The position numbers and the translations under genes are program-made. The notes under the pieces were generated by a model. It saw nothing but the letters and a program-made list of their open reading frames with translations, was not told where the DNA came from and did no database searches. Of a stretch of DNA of 64,000 bases, positions 35,494 to 46,451 are shown in pieces. Source of the stretch: Vesta saturnalis. Lineage: Eukaryota > Arthropoda > Insecta > Coleoptera > Lampyridae. The stretch lies in assembly GCA_036346205.1 (NCBI GenBank), contig JARFJB010000108.1:33501-97500 (forward strand). Direction: 5' to 3'. The number at the start of each line of letters is the position of its first letter. The stretch's first letter is position 1.

Positions 35494-36763
35494 TTAACAG
35501 CTAAAATCCACAACGACATTCCGATGTTTATCGATCTCGATCACGTTATCGAATTCTGCATACACCAAACAGTTAACGGTTACTGTGAGCGCTTCTTCAA
35601 ACCCGACTTCCAGCCGAAGGGAGCCGTTTCTAACTAAATTCCAGTGCGTACTAGCGTTGGCAGACAAGTCAGGTGTTAGGTCAGAGGCCATTAAACTGTA
35701 GCCGTTTAGGGTAATCACTTCTCGATATATCGTTACCTTCATTCAAAAAGTGAATACCCGTACCAGAGAATAAGGTGTGGTACGCTCTTACGCATAAACC
35801 ATTAGCTGTAAAGTCTGGTTGTAAGGCCTTCGAAGGAATTTTTTGCCCGTCAATATATAACGACATGTAGTTAATATTGCAGTGATGAAAATTGAATGGA
35901 TTTGAGGGGTAATTGCCGTTGCAGGCTTTATTTGCTACAAAGCCTACGATGCATCGTATAGATAACTGACCCAGGAAAACATTATCCAATGATTTTCGCT
36001 GTATGCCTGCTGGTATAGTTAACACTTTTACGTCGGTCCTTGCAACAGGGTATTTTGCGGCTATTGTTTCTAAAGCTTTAGCGTGCGCAATTAGAATAGT
36101 TGGATTGATTCGCATACGTCTCACCAGTAAAGTAGTGTCTATAATTCGCGTCTTGTAATTTGAAGCGAGTGCCGCCATTACGCTAAAGGTATCTCTTGAT
36201 CGTACAAATTTAGCCTTTAACTCAACACCACTTAGGGGAACCTTTTCTTCATTAAACAAATCCGAGTGCACGTGATCAATCATCTCTGTCTATTTCCCGG
36301 TAGCCGCAAGTGCTTGACGTTTTAAGAAACCGATATTTGCGTTTCCCAGTGTATTCATCTGTCCAGGTGTATCATTGTGCCATACGGTACATCCTAGATG
36401 TGAACTCTTGGCCTCCTTTCCATAATTTAGCAGTGTTTCGATATATGAACGGTAGGCGTAGGTGTTGTTTGGTTGTGACACCATCTTCTGATTTAAGTAA
36501 ACCTCCTCCTGCAAGAAAAGCGAATGCATCCAATTGTTTACCGGTGCTACAACATCAGCGTCTCTAAGTGCTGTATCATCATGCTTTAGAACTTTAGCTG
36601 TAATGTACAACATGGTCTGACTTAAATCTATATAATCGTTTCCATTTCCGGGGACTACAAATTCTATTGGGGCGTCATCACTCAGAGCTGATAAGGGCTT
36701 GTAAAATATCCATTCACCACTCTCGATACTTGTCTGCGTCGACAGTAAAGCGAACAAATCCAA
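35494..36763 (-). pseudogene. Maverick major capsid protein (double jelly-roll), broken
   Basis: Homologous to the Maverick capsid family that includes the C. elegans transposon-derived protein F54H12.2. It starts at ATG 36763 with a characteristic N-terminus (tyrosine and proline-rich strand followed by a PIEF strand, an ISFSG-like GNGNDYIDL turn and a VNNWMHSLF segment). An in-frame stop lies at 36290-36292, after which the same frame continues to about 35690. A frameshift at about 35720 leads to the last block, ending at 35494. Total length (about 420 codons) is somewhat short for the family. The protein would form the icosahedral shell. Two lesions prevent a full-length product. Confidence 0.82.
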
Positions 36764-36807
36764 TTCGGACTTGACGCATTCACACTATTGAGTATGTAGA
36801 AAAGCCA

Positions 36808-37218
36808 TTATGTTGAAAATATATCGTCGTAAGCACGCTTCTTCTTAGCAACAGCTCTCAGTGGAGACTGATTATTATCGGTCAGACGTACTCTTTTATA
36901 ACCCGAACCCTCTATCATTTTATCGATTTTCTCGTCGGCTTTACGCTTAAGGTTTCAACCTGCCTCGTGAAATCTTTCTTGAAACGAATCCTTAATAAGT
37001 CGATCCTCTATGACGTCACCAAGAATATTAGCACCCGTTCTAAGAGCTTCTTTACCAATAGCCTTTGCGCCAGACTTAAATAACGGTATTATACTTCTAA
37101 ATATACCACCTAACCAGCTCCCTATTCCATGACCTAGTTCATATGGCGCACCTCTGTAGATAGAGCCGATACCGTTACCGGCCTGATTCATGTAATATTG
37201 CTGATAAGGGCAAACCAT
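36808..37218 (-). pseudogene. Small virion-associated protein of Mavericks
   Basis: The ATG at 37218 overlaps the end of the minor capsid gene. The product begins with a Tyr/Gln-rich stretch, then a Gly-rich IYRGAPYELGHGIGSWLGG motif followed by an amphipathic helix (KSGAKAIGKEALRTGANIL). This block is highly conserved in arthropod Mavericks and related viruses and is thought to correspond to an adenovirus-type minor core/membrane-active protein (inference). A TGA at 36955-36957 interrupts it; the same frame continues to a TAA at 36808 with a basic RKADEKIDKM...KRVRL tail. Confidence 0.7.
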
Positions 37219-38038
37219 TATTGTACTTTCTTAAAGTGTAGCTTCAGACACGACGTTCCAAACTCAAATGGCATTGCTGCACCCGTATCTGTTTTTATAT
37301 TAATCTCGATGCTTTCAAATTCCCGTGTCATTACCGGTATGTAGTGTGCAGGCGAAAAAACCACATCTTTATGACCCCTGTAAGCATAGTTTTCTGAAGT
37401 AATATTTATTATACGCATAAGCGGAGATGAAACATCACCCACAATTTGCGGTTCAACGATGTCGCAATAAACAAACATTTGAGTTGGTAATCCTATCCAT
37501 ATACTAGCGGGGTGAGGGGTATTGGTTCCATGGATATGTTCTGATATGGTCGATAATCCAATTGTAAGGCTAGACGTTGTGAGAATACGAATAGTGAGAG
37601 CTGAGTTTTTAATTTCATAGTGACGCGCTTAGTTAGATTATGATTTTCGATTGTTAGCAATTTACTTATTAGTACATGGTTATTTAGCTCGCTGATAATT
37701 TCTTCTATGCTGGCGTAATTTCCCGAAGCGAATCGTATCACGTACCAGCCATCTTCAATATAAATGATCTTCTCGTTGTCGAGTTGAAAATACTCTGCGG
37801 CCTTTTTTAATATCGTTTCTAACACGTTCTCGCCAGGTGGCTCTGTTCTATAATAACTTAAATTATCTGTTGCAATTACAGCGGCAAAGGAACGTGGATA
37901 CTGAATTTCCGATATCCCTACAACCCACGAGCCCGTTAATCTTATTCGTTTTGGCAGTTGCGTAATAAAGCTTGACGTTATATTACCTGGAAAATACGTC
38001 ATAGAGCTATTACTCAATAAGGTAAGATAAAAGTCCAT
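37218..38038 (-). pseudogene. Maverick minor capsid (penton-like) protein, one frameshift
   Basis: Starts at ATG 38038. The first part (38038-37493, 181 codons) contains a single jelly-roll-like series of strands (WVVGISEIQYPRS) and ends at a stop. The second part (37478-37218) is in another frame and has the strongly conserved C-terminus with FSPAHYIPVMTREFESIEI and DTGAAMPFEFGTSCLKLHF. The two parts together match the family's usual length of about 270 residues, so a single frameshift near 37490 separates them. Penton-like proteins sit at capsid vertices. The gene lies next to the integrase, with a small overlap (38014-38038). Confidence 0.8.
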
Positions 38039-39078
38039 TTTTCTATATCTGTCAACTGCAAAGCTAACACCCAGCTATTAAATTTGTCACTGTATCCACG
38101 CCACTTGACCAGGCATTGTTTATTTCGCCCACGGCCCTTCTCTGCTAGAATCTTATCGACTTTGAATAGAGTATCTTTATCAACCGTAACAGCTTGTAAT
38201 TCTTCTTCGTAAAAGGTGCCCTCAACAGGATCGTTATTAAGATCGATTATTCGATAAACTGGTGGTCTTCTTTTTATCGCTGCACTAATTGTAGAAACTT
38301 CCTCACTCCAATTCGTTTCGTATCCCTTCTTAAAGGTGTACTTAGTTTTGGCGATTCTGACATGCTCACCGACTTTATATTTAGGATGGCGTACTGGACC
38401 TAAACCTTTCACGTACAGGTTACTCCACACTTCCAAAATGTTTTTATCATTTACAGCCGCAGGGGCCATCTTTATACTTGAATGAGGGCTATTGTTGTAG
38501 GCAGTCACAAGTCTTTCGAGTACATGAATATACCTGTAGGAATTTTTGTAAGTGAAATAACGCCACATCTTTATTTTCAATGTTTTATTAAATCTTTCAA
38601 CTACAGATGCTTTTGCATCAGGGTTATTTGTTACATAGAAATTGATACTTTGTTTCTTGAAAAAGTTTTGTACACTGCTCGCCACAAACTCTTTGCCTTT
38701 ATCCGTCTGTAGATTTGCCGGAGTATTGTCGCAATCCTTAAGAATATCCGCGAACGCTTCAATTACACATGAGGCTGTCTTCGTTTTAAGTGCTCTCGCC
38801 CATGCTCTCTTACTGAATACATCAATTACCGTTAGTATGTAGTTGTATCCGCTATTGTGTTTACTTAAAGTTCGCGTATCACAAAGATCCGCTTGTCACA
38901 ACTCGTAAAGGTTACTCACAATGTATTTATCTCGTGGAAACCTTTTTCTGACTGGTTTATGTACCGTATAAGCTTCCTGTGCCTGTAGCCAGTTTTTTAC
39001 TTCACCATTTCTACCCTTTACAGCATTAGTTAAACCGAACCCTGCTGGGTGAGAGGGATCATAGTATACAGCATCCAT
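38014..39078 (-). pseudogene. Maverick integrase with chromodomain, one in-frame stop
   Basis: A retroviral-type integrase. The N-terminal part (39078-38899) opens with MDAVYYDPSHPAGFG. A TGA at 38896-38898 interrupts the frame just before the first catalytic Asp (ADLCDT, codon 38887-38889). The same frame then continues uninterrupted: second Asp in TDKGKEF (about 38700), Glu in VVERFNKT (about 38605), an SH3-like region, and a C-terminal chromodomain with LFKVDKILAEKGRG and VKWRGY...SW (about 38165-38060). All three catalytic residues are present. The chromodomain usually directs integration to modified histones. Length fits a shortened N-terminus. Confidence 0.88.
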
Positions 39079-39127
39079 GTTATGGCCACCACGAATCCCA
39101 ATCTAGTGAATGTCCTCTTCTTCTTCT

Positions 39128-39760
39128 TTAAGAGATTCTTCTCGGTGTTTCCCGCGTTTCACTATCAGTATCGCAATTCTCACGTATAGTTGTGAGGGTC
39201 CGTTCAACGCTGGGTGATACAGAAACATCATACCTTTGCGTATTTCCGATAAACTCTCGTGGTATATTTATCTCTTTAATGTACGTCGCAAACTGACGCC
39301 AACCGCGCGGGTTTGTGGTTTTTCGTTTTCTTAACGTCTCGTGAACCAGATCGATAATGTTGGAATGTGGTATGATCTCGCCTTTTATTGTGACAGTACC
39401 CCTTTTATCCCAAAAAACATCGCTGCTCGTATTCAGTATACGTAACAAATTCGCGCATTTTCTCTTATATGAAGGCGGAAGCGTTGATACTATCTCGTCG
39501 TCTGTCAGACCTTTGCGTTGCGGTAAATCTCTAATATCATCAGCAACAGCGACACCGCTAATTGTTATACTGGTGGGCTGACGTAACTAATCGGAAAAGT
39601 GTAGATACCTTTGAAGAACTTGGTTGTACTGCTGCCATTTGACACGGTCCGTCATTTCAGTTTTTAAAAATTTATCCATATCGTTACCCAGCTGCGTTAA
39701 AATATTGTTTTGTGTTCTACCATCGGTAGAATAATCATCTTCTTCAGAATGTGGTCCATG
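39128..39760 (-). pseudogene. Conserved Maverick protein of unknown function
   Basis: Minus-strand frame with DDYSTDGRTQNNILTQLGND and WQQYNQVLQRYL in the first part, a TAG at 39587-39589, then the same frame to 39128. The second part includes GLTDDEIVSTLPPSYKRK, NIIDLVHETLRKRK, NPRGWRQF and INIPREFIGN, a pattern seen in many animal Mavericks. Its function is unknown to me. It overlaps the end of the gene at 39762 in another frame. One nonsense codon breaks it. Confidence 0.6.
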
Positions 39761-39761
39761 G

Positions 39762-40094
39762 CTATTGAAACAGATTACCCAGAATTCCGCCGAGTAATGG
39801 TTCTAACAGGAGTGGTAGAAATGCACCACCTTTCTGTACAAGAAACTGTTTCTTCTTTTTGATAGATTCGCCTCTCTGTGCCAAGCGTCTTAAAGTGTGC
39901 TTATGTTGAGAGAGTCGCTGCTTCTGATCAGCTGACAGAGGTACACGACCTTTTAAAATGTTATGTGCACACTTCCAAATACACTCTACCTGCTTACTAT
40001 CCAAACATTTCAATAAAGCGTCACGTTGACTTTTACTTAATCTGACTAATGCACGTAGGATATCAGTGTTCTCGCTTAAAACGTCAGCCATCAT
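39762..40094 (-). CDS. Small basic Maverick protein with hydrophobic C-terminus
   Basis: An intact frame of 110 codons starting at ATG 40094 and overlapping the ATPase gene by 11 bases. The first half is helical and charged (ALVRLSKSQRDALLKCLDSK). The middle is very basic (RLSQHKHTLRRLAQRG, KKKKQFLVQKGG), and the end is hydrophobic (AFLPLLLEPLLGGILGNLF). This basic-plus-hydrophobic design recurs in Mavericks beside the packaging ATPase and may be a core or membrane-active protein (inference). No stops interrupt it. Confidence 0.6.
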   Translation of the reverse strand: MMADVLSENTDILRALVRLSKSQRDALLKCLDSKQVECIWKCAHNILKGRVPLSADQKQRLSQHKHTLRRLAQRGESIKKKKQFLVQKGGAFLPLLLEPLLGGILGNLFQ

Positions 40095-40743
40095 ATGTGA
40101 TGTAATCTTTATGACTGTGCGACTTAAACCCTGTTTTCGCTATATATACCTGGCAGATACCTTGAGGCCCGAATATGTTTGTTCTATAACGTAGCACATC
40201 CGGTGTATTCTGTTTTAAATCGAACAATAAATATCCGTACGGGCTTGAAGTAGCATCTTGGTACGCGGCTTCTAAAAATTTTGGGTTGTCCGGCGAAATT
40301 TGTCTTGCTAAATGCTGTGTCTGGGCTCTGTCAAGTGGGTTCTTAAAAATTATGTAATGTGCGTTGAGAGAAATATCCCGCTGTCCACATCCTTGATGAA
40401 ATATGTTCTGCGTTAAGAAAAACACATTTAGATTTCGATGATGACAGCCCTTCGTAAAAATATCAACCACAGAGCTGTTAGTTTCGCGCATTAGATCGTC
40501 AATTATTATTAAGACAGGTTTTTCCCCGTCAAACTGTTCCACATCAGGTAAACCCTTTTGAAACTCCACAGAGAGATCTTTGAATAAAGGCTGCCACTCA
40601 CCGTAAAACTTGATAATTTTTTCAAAAGCTGTATCGCAGGCGATTTTGATATTTTTTAGAAAATCAACGATAAAATACGATTTCCCACATCTCGACGGAC
40701 CCGCAACTATAGCTGAAAAGGAATGCTTAAACTGGCCTTCCAT
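40084..40743 (-). CDS. Maverick genome-packaging ATPase (FtsK/HerA-A32 type), intact
   Basis: An uninterrupted frame of 219 codons from ATG 40743, 14 bases inside the right TIR edge. Walker A is GPSRCGKSYF (residues about 15-24) and Walker B is VLIIIDDL (about 76-83). A conserved FLTQNIF segment with a sensor-like Gln follows. This is the A32-like packaging ATPase shared by Mavericks, virophages and adintoviruses, which drives DNA into capsids. It is full length for Mavericks. It is the first gene from the right end and is followed immediately by the small basic protein gene. Confidence 0.88.
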   Translation of the reverse strand: MEGQFKHSFSAIVAGPSRCGKSYFIVDFLKNIKIACDTAFEKIIKFYGEWQPLFKDLSVEFQKGLPDVEQFDGEKPVLIIIDDLMRETNSSVVDIFTKGCHHRNLNVFFLTQNIFHQGCGQRDISLNAHYIIFKNPLDRAQTQHLARQISPDNPKFLEAAYQDATSSPYGYLLFDLKQNTPDVLRYRTNIFGPQGICQVYIAKTGFKSHSHKDYITYDG

Positions 40744-40756
40744 CTTGAATCAGAAC

Positions 40757-41310
40757 ACGTGCAATTGCCTAACCTCCAGGGGCACTGCTCTTAATATAGC
40801 CAGAAGGACCTTAATTAGATGACCATCAAAAATAACCCTAAGACCAACTCCAAGTCCAGCCCCTGGTCCAAGACCAATCCCCCAAGACCAGCTCCAGGTC
40901 CAGCCCCATGACCAAACCCTAAGACTTATCCCAAGACCAACTCTAGCCCCCAGCTCCAAGACCAACCCCTCACGTGAGCAAGTACAGAAAGGCTCTAATT
41001 AGGGTTGACCCCCGAAAAAAAACCATAGGGCAGAAAATACGCCTATATGCGTGAGCTGTCATAAAATAGGGAAGAAAAAATACGTCCTACACGTGGGTGT
41101 GTAAAAAAAATAGGGGTGAAAATACACGTCCTATACGTGAGCTAATAAAAAATAATTAAGGATGAAAATTCCAGCAGAGGTTGAAAAGGGCCTCCGAAAA
41201 GAAACCATATGTGGGAAAAAACGCGTCCCCCACGTGGGCATATAAAAAAGTGAAAGGTGGATTTTCCCCAGAAAATTTAAGATGGCGGCGACAAGTGTCT
41301 GTCTACTACT
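40757..41310 (-). repeat. Maverick right TIR
   Basis: A 554-bp copy of the left TIR in inverse orientation. The outer about 60 bp are nearly identical to the left; internal gaps explain the length difference. It contains the inverse of the G/T-rich CCAAGACCAGCTCC-type repeats (40840-40970). Confidence 0.9.
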
Positions 41311-41316
41311 CATACC

Positions 41317-42310
41317 AAAATATATTTTGACAGATACAGATATAATTCGACGTTACGACAATCGACAATTTCAAGAAATCTGAAATAACAACCTTTAGGT
41401 CGCTTATCCATAGGAGGGCCGGTGTTTAATTAAGAACCGTTTTGTACTGGAGTAAGAGAAACTTTATTTATGAACGCAAATTTTATCAGAAAGTAAAATA
41501 GTACCTTTTTTTTACTTTTAAACATAGTCGCCCTTAATATTTAAACATTTGTAACGTGTTAAATTAACTTTGAGTTTTAGAGCGAGTTTGAGAATTTTCA
41601 TACCTGTTGTGTAAGCAACACACATTGGTTTCAATTACAATAAATTTGGCAACGTTGTGCCTGACAAATTAAATTTCAAATACATTTAAAAATGCGATAA
41701 CTTCTGAAATTTTTGGTTACTTTAAAATTATCAGGTGACTTCTATTTGGGTCTTCTTCTTCTGAAACAGGACGTCATTTTGTGAAGGCAAAAATTGCGTT
41801 GTTAGAAAGTAGGTATGTTGAAGATATTTCTTTCTATAATTCTTATAAAATTTTATTTAATAAAAGTTACCTTCAGCATAGTGCTGGTTTTTTAAAATCT
41901 CCACAATTAGTAAAAAACGGTACTAAGTAATTTAGTTTTCATCGCTACGGAAATAAAGCTTCTTAACAATAGCTTTACGTTATACCTATACAAGTGCTTA
42001 CTGCTTACAGCTAATAATCTAGCTTCAATCTTTTACTATATTTATGTTTAGTAACTTTAAATTTTCACAAAAGTTGTAGTGCTCGTATTTACACAGCTGC
42101 TATATCCTTGTACCTTCAGTTTTGGAAGCAAACATCTGTGTACAATCTGAATTTTGACACTTACGTAATTCGACAGTGCCCATACAGAGTGCTTTACGAT
42201 ATATGTTAATATTTGTACTTTTATGAACGAAACTGCTTATATAGGGTAACTCATATCAACAATTTATAGATTCTTGATATTAAATGGTTAATGCATGTTT
42301 AAGTGTCTTA
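41317..42310. other. AT-rich spacer between Maverick and hAT
   Basis: No gene or repeat recognised. Confidence 0.5.
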
Positions 42311-42722
42311 CTTATTAGTAGAGAGCGGATTTTATGCACTATAAAATGCCGAAATATGTGCATATATATGCACTTAAAAACCTTAAAATATGCATCAAAA
42401 ATGCATTATTAATTCAAAATATGCAAAATATGCATAAATATTGAATCTTCTATTTACCTGTGTTAATTCCATATTATAACATTAATATATAAAAAAAGTA
42501 TATATGCTTGTAATTTTTTAATAGGAAAAAGATAAATTGCATACAAACTTATTATTTTAACATTCAAAATTATGTGTTATTTAAAAACTACATATTTACT
42601 TATACACTATACATTTATAAAAACTGCACCCTGTCATTACTACTTACAAAGCAATTATTATTTTAAAATTATGTGTTATTTAAAAATTACATATTTACTT
42701 ACACGCTATAGATTTATAAAGA

Positions 42723-44388
42723 TTACACCCTCTCATTGCTATTTGCAAAACAATTTATAACTAAATATTTTTCCAAGTTTTCGGGCAGAAAATTTTGGCG
42801 TCTGTCCGATAGTATGTTTTTGTACAAAGAAAAACTTCTTTCTACATCCACAGAAATTATGGGTGCATATTTTAATGCGGCTAATATGGCCAAATCTAAA
42901 TTTATAACAAGATCATCGGAATTTTCCTCAAGTTTCAGAACTTTATTAACTTTTAGTAACAACTGATATCCACTGTTTTTTTGTAAAATTTCATTTAATT
43001 TATTAGAAATAGTTTTACCAATATTTCCTGAAACAGCAGAAATCAGCAGTTGAAATTTATTAATTATTTTCATAGATTCATTCAATGACAATGCTTCCAT
43101 TTCTAATTTAGCAATGGTTGAACTTACAAAATAGTAATTTGCTTTTATAAATGCCAGCTAATTGCACAATTGTGTTTTCTTTAAAATGGATTGAGCTTTT
43201 TGAACGTAAGTACTTGAATTATCAGAAATTTCTAAAACTAACTCCTTTATTTTTTCCAAATGATCTGCATAAAAAAGAGCTGCATTTAACCAAGTACCCC
43301 AACGCGTAATCACAGGCTCTGGTGGTAGAGGAATATTAGGTAACTTTTCTTTGTACAATTGAATCCGTAACGGAGCTTTTAAAAACACTTTCTTTATACT
43401 ACTTATTAAACTATTTACTAATGGAAATTGATTACGAATTGTTTCTGCTACTCTATGTGCTACGTACTACATGTACTAGCTATGTACTACATGTGCGAGA
43501 CATGTTACATGTATTAAATTTTCATAAAATAATTTTAATTGCTGTCCAGCTTTTACCATATACGGTGCTGCATCAGACAGCATTAAAACTATTTTATCTG
43601 TTGCAACAATATCAGGAATAAAAAATTGCATGAAAGCTTCGTTTATAAAGCGAACTATTGTCGCATGATTGGTTTTCTCAAGAACTTTGGAAACGATTAA
43701 ATATGGTATACTAGACTGCGCCTCACTTAAATAACCAGTCATTAAATTTGCAACATATCGCCCGCAACAATCTGTAGTTTCATCTTACTATAAAATAAAG
43801 ATATTTATTTTTTGTAATTTTCTTTATATGTCCCATAGTTTCAAGATATAAATCATTAATATACCTTTTTCGAAGCGTGTTTTCATCTGGCACTTGCTTT
43901 TTACTAATTTTTTCTAAAAATGATCTAAAACTAGGATTTTGCAATTTCTTTAATGGAATATTGGCTTTAACAAGTGCACTACACAATTCGAAATTAAATT
44001 CCTCTTGTGCATTTCTTTTGGCCGTTTCTTGAAACAACGACTGGCGAAAAGGTGTCTGACAAACTTTTGTTTTCTTAAATGTTTCTAATTTTCTTTTATG
44101 AAGAGAGGTTTCAATGTGCTATGTAACTTGAGATTTCCTTTCGCGCATGATCTAAGGAAAAATTAATTTTAAAAATAAGTATTTAATTGCGTTTAAAAAC
44201 TGATAAAACAGTGAATTCAATAACCTACATCAATTAATAAGGGTTTAATTTCCGAAATCAATTAAAAATATGTAATGGTACTTACTATTTTTCCACAGGC
44301 TATGTAAAACACTTTTTCATCATCCAGACGTAGCTCGGATATATTTTTTATCCATACTTGAACTAAACTATTTTTAACTTTCGGCATC
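42723..44388 (-). pseudogene. hAT-type transposase (BED-like finger, DUF659-like, dimerisation)
   Basis: Minus-strand blocks. From ATG 44388 there is an N-terminal exon (VQVWIKNISELRLDDEKVFY, then IACGKI) that starts a C2H2/BED-like finger; after a likely intron (GTAAGTACC donor at about 44288) the finger ends with IETSLHKRK. The block 44037-43780 is followed after a stop by DETTDCCGRYVANLM, the conserved DUF659 catalytic-site region. Then 43742-43476 has MLSDAAPYMVKAG and HVTCLAHVVH, 43388-43158 has TRWGTWLNAALFYA, and the C-terminus (43100-42723) has APIISVDVERSFSLYKNIL, the hAT dimerisation motif. Stops or shifts separate the blocks. Domain order is complete. Confidence 0.78.
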
Positions 44389-44541
44389 TTGAAGTTCACT
44401 TAACAAAGCCGTACCATTCAGTTACGTCTTCGCCCAAAGAATGTTTAAAATTTTGCATTTTGTCCGTTACTCTCAAATTATTTTCAAGAAGGATTAACTA
44501 ACTAAACACTTACCTTGAAAAAGTCCAAATAACTTTAACCC

Positions 44542-44567
44542 TTGATTGAGGGAATTCCCTCAATCAA
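44542..44567. repeat. Perfect 26-bp palindrome in the hAT element
   Basis: TTGATTGAGG-GAATTC-CCTCAATCAA with no mismatch or spacer. It lies between the transposase start and the right end of the hAT element, possibly a regulatory or structural site. Confidence 0.9.
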
Positions 44568-45008
44568 TGCTTTAACTATCCACTTAGGTACCATTGGAAT
44601 TTTCAAATACTACGAAATAGCGGCATTGAAACTTCATAATCCGGAAGTATTAACGTTGCACTTAACTGCAGGTAATAATCTTTCTTTAAACCTGTCTTAT
44701 TCATATAAAAATACATTTCTTAGTTAGACACAATAACAAAATTTAAAATAAGTTAGAATAATGCATTTTAAAGCGAATTTGGAAGATATAGAAAAAATGC
44801 GAAATATATGTTAATTATGAATGAAAAGGCAAAATATGTATAAGACTGCAATATATGCAGTATTTGGCGAAATATGCAAAATATGCAAAAATTAATTAAT
44901 GTCAAATGATTGCATTTAGTGCAATTCGTCCAAAAACAAAACGATATTCTTCAACTATAAAAAATAAGCGATATGCATTTTGCATAAAATCCTCACTCTA
45001 CTTATTAG

Positions 45009-45925
45009 TATAATTATCTACGCTATAACTATATGTGTCCACAAACGCTATCACAGCAAGGAAGCTATTCATTTTTTTCTTATAACTATTTCGGCTCTCA
45101 GCCACTGAGTTATACATATTTGCTCAAATTTTTTTTTTGTAATTATAATAGTTCCAGCTTGTGCTTTTGATATATGATTGTAGAAACAGTAGCAAACTAA
45201 CCATTTCTGTTTGCTGTGTGAAAAATGTATGTGTCATATTTTTTTTAGTACTGTTAATTTAAAATTAAATTGATTGGTGGGTTTAAGAAAAAACGCAATG
45301 GTAGACATCTGGCTGAAATATTTTGGTAATTTATATCGGGAGTAAAATTACTATTCATTTGAATTAAAACTGATACGATTTTGATTATTTGTTATGTGTT
45401 TGATTTCTAGGATCAACGCTAGATGTCCGATAGTGCATGATATTTTTGGGTTTTCAATATTGTATAATGATAAATTTTTTTGGGTTATATTATAGGTATA
45501 GCACTTTCCAGAAAGGTAAGTGTTTTACTATTACAACGTTTGGTTAAATAGATAGCTCCGACTTAGAATTTTCTCAATTTTGTTCACAAACCGGATAGCT
45601 ATCTAAACTTACGATAACGATTGTGTTAGTTTTATTATTATTTATCAACCGCTACAATTATCTATCCATATTATCGGGTCTGTACCAAGATTGTGATATT
45701 AATGATATTGTATATAGCTTTAACGAAAGCACCGATTTGGATTATGAATTTATGTTCAAATCAAACTGAGTTGTGTTGAACTACCAGTAGTTGTTTTTTG
45801 ATCACTGCGGTTTAGGAGTAAATTCTTAGACGGAACCATTCCCTTCTTGTACTGTGTCCAACATTATTTTAGCTGCAGAGAATCTCCTCCTGTGTGGTAG
45901 CCCTATTTTTGATCTAAGGGCGAAA
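45009..45925. other. AT-rich spacer, nothing recognised
   Basis: No assignable feature. Confidence 0.45.
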
Positions 45926-46451
45926 TAAAAATAAATCAAGTGGTGCTCTTTTAACCTTTCTGTTTATCTACGCCAGTCATAGCTACAGTTTTTGCCTCCC
46001 CTCATCAAAAAGCCTTACCGCCAGGCAGTTAAACCAGTTAGTAACAATTTCATAAACTGCTAACCTTGAAACTTCGAATGAAGTTCGTCAATAGTGTGTG
46101 AAATCTTCACTCATGACTTTTCTTCATTAAAAAGACTACACCATTTACGCACATTTCCGTCATTCATTACATATTCACCATAAACAACAAGCTACCGGTG
46201 AATGTCAGCAAAACGGACTTTTCTTGCGTTTACAAACCGAATAAGAGAGCGCATTTCACAATTGGAGAGATTATTGATCAACATGGTGACAAACGTAGTA
46301 AAATAACCACACAACCAGCGCCAGTAGAGACGTGAAACGTAATGTCGGTGTAGTGTGGGTCTGACCAAGAGTAGCTAATCTTGAACGGGCGTCGCGTGAC
46401 AGCCTGCGCCGACGCCATGTGCAACCGGTTCTTGCTTTAAAAACGACCCTC
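45926..46451 (-). mobile_element. Mariner (SETMAR-type) deletion derivative
   Basis: Minus strand. A mariner-like right end lies at 46451 (sequence starting CGAGGGTCGTTTTTAAAG in complement) beside TA (46452-46453). From ATG 46284 the frame reads CEMRSLIRFVNARKVRFADI, then VVYGEYVMNDGNVRKWCSLF, the N-terminal HTH of SETMAR/mariner transposases. After about 100 bp it jumps to LAVRLFDEGRQKL near 46000, the conserved C-terminus of the same protein. The catalytic core is absent. The left end is not clearly delimited. Confidence 0.65.

Larger units (their letters stand above)
32909..41310 (-). mobile_element. Maverick/Polinton element without DNA polymerase B
   Basis: An 8402-bp element flanked by the identical 6-bp sequence CATACC (32903-32908 and 41311-41316). 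It begins AGTAGTAGACAGAC and ends GTCTGTCTACTACT. The 6-bp duplication and AG...CT termini are diagnostic of Mavericks/Polintons. All genes are on the minus strand in the order packaging ATPase, small basic protein, conserved unknown, integrase with chromodomain, penton-like minor capsid, small virion-like protein, major capsid protein, conserved unknown, adenain-like protease. No protein-primed DNA polymerase B is present; the usual size is 15-20 kb, so it is a deletion derivative. Several genes contain stops or frameshifts. Confidence 0.93.
42319..45000 (-). mobile_element. hAT element with 8-bp duplication
   Basis: A 2682-bp element flanked by identical CTTATTAG (42311-42318 and 45001-45008), the 8-bp duplication expected of hAT transposons. 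The TIRs start TAGAGAGCGGATTTTATGC (left) and, in complement, TAGAGTGAGGATTTTATGC (right), differing at two or three positions. Both subterminal regions are crowded with ATATGCA/AAATATGCA words (42355-42440 and 44830-44990), probably transposase-binding sites. One transposase gene on the minus strand occupies the interior. Confidence 0.9.

Noticed and set aside
42572..42760. Short plus-strand ORF with repeated MCYLK..TYLL segments
   Set aside because: Arises from a short direct duplication in the hAT 3' region; it is non-coding AT-rich sequence.
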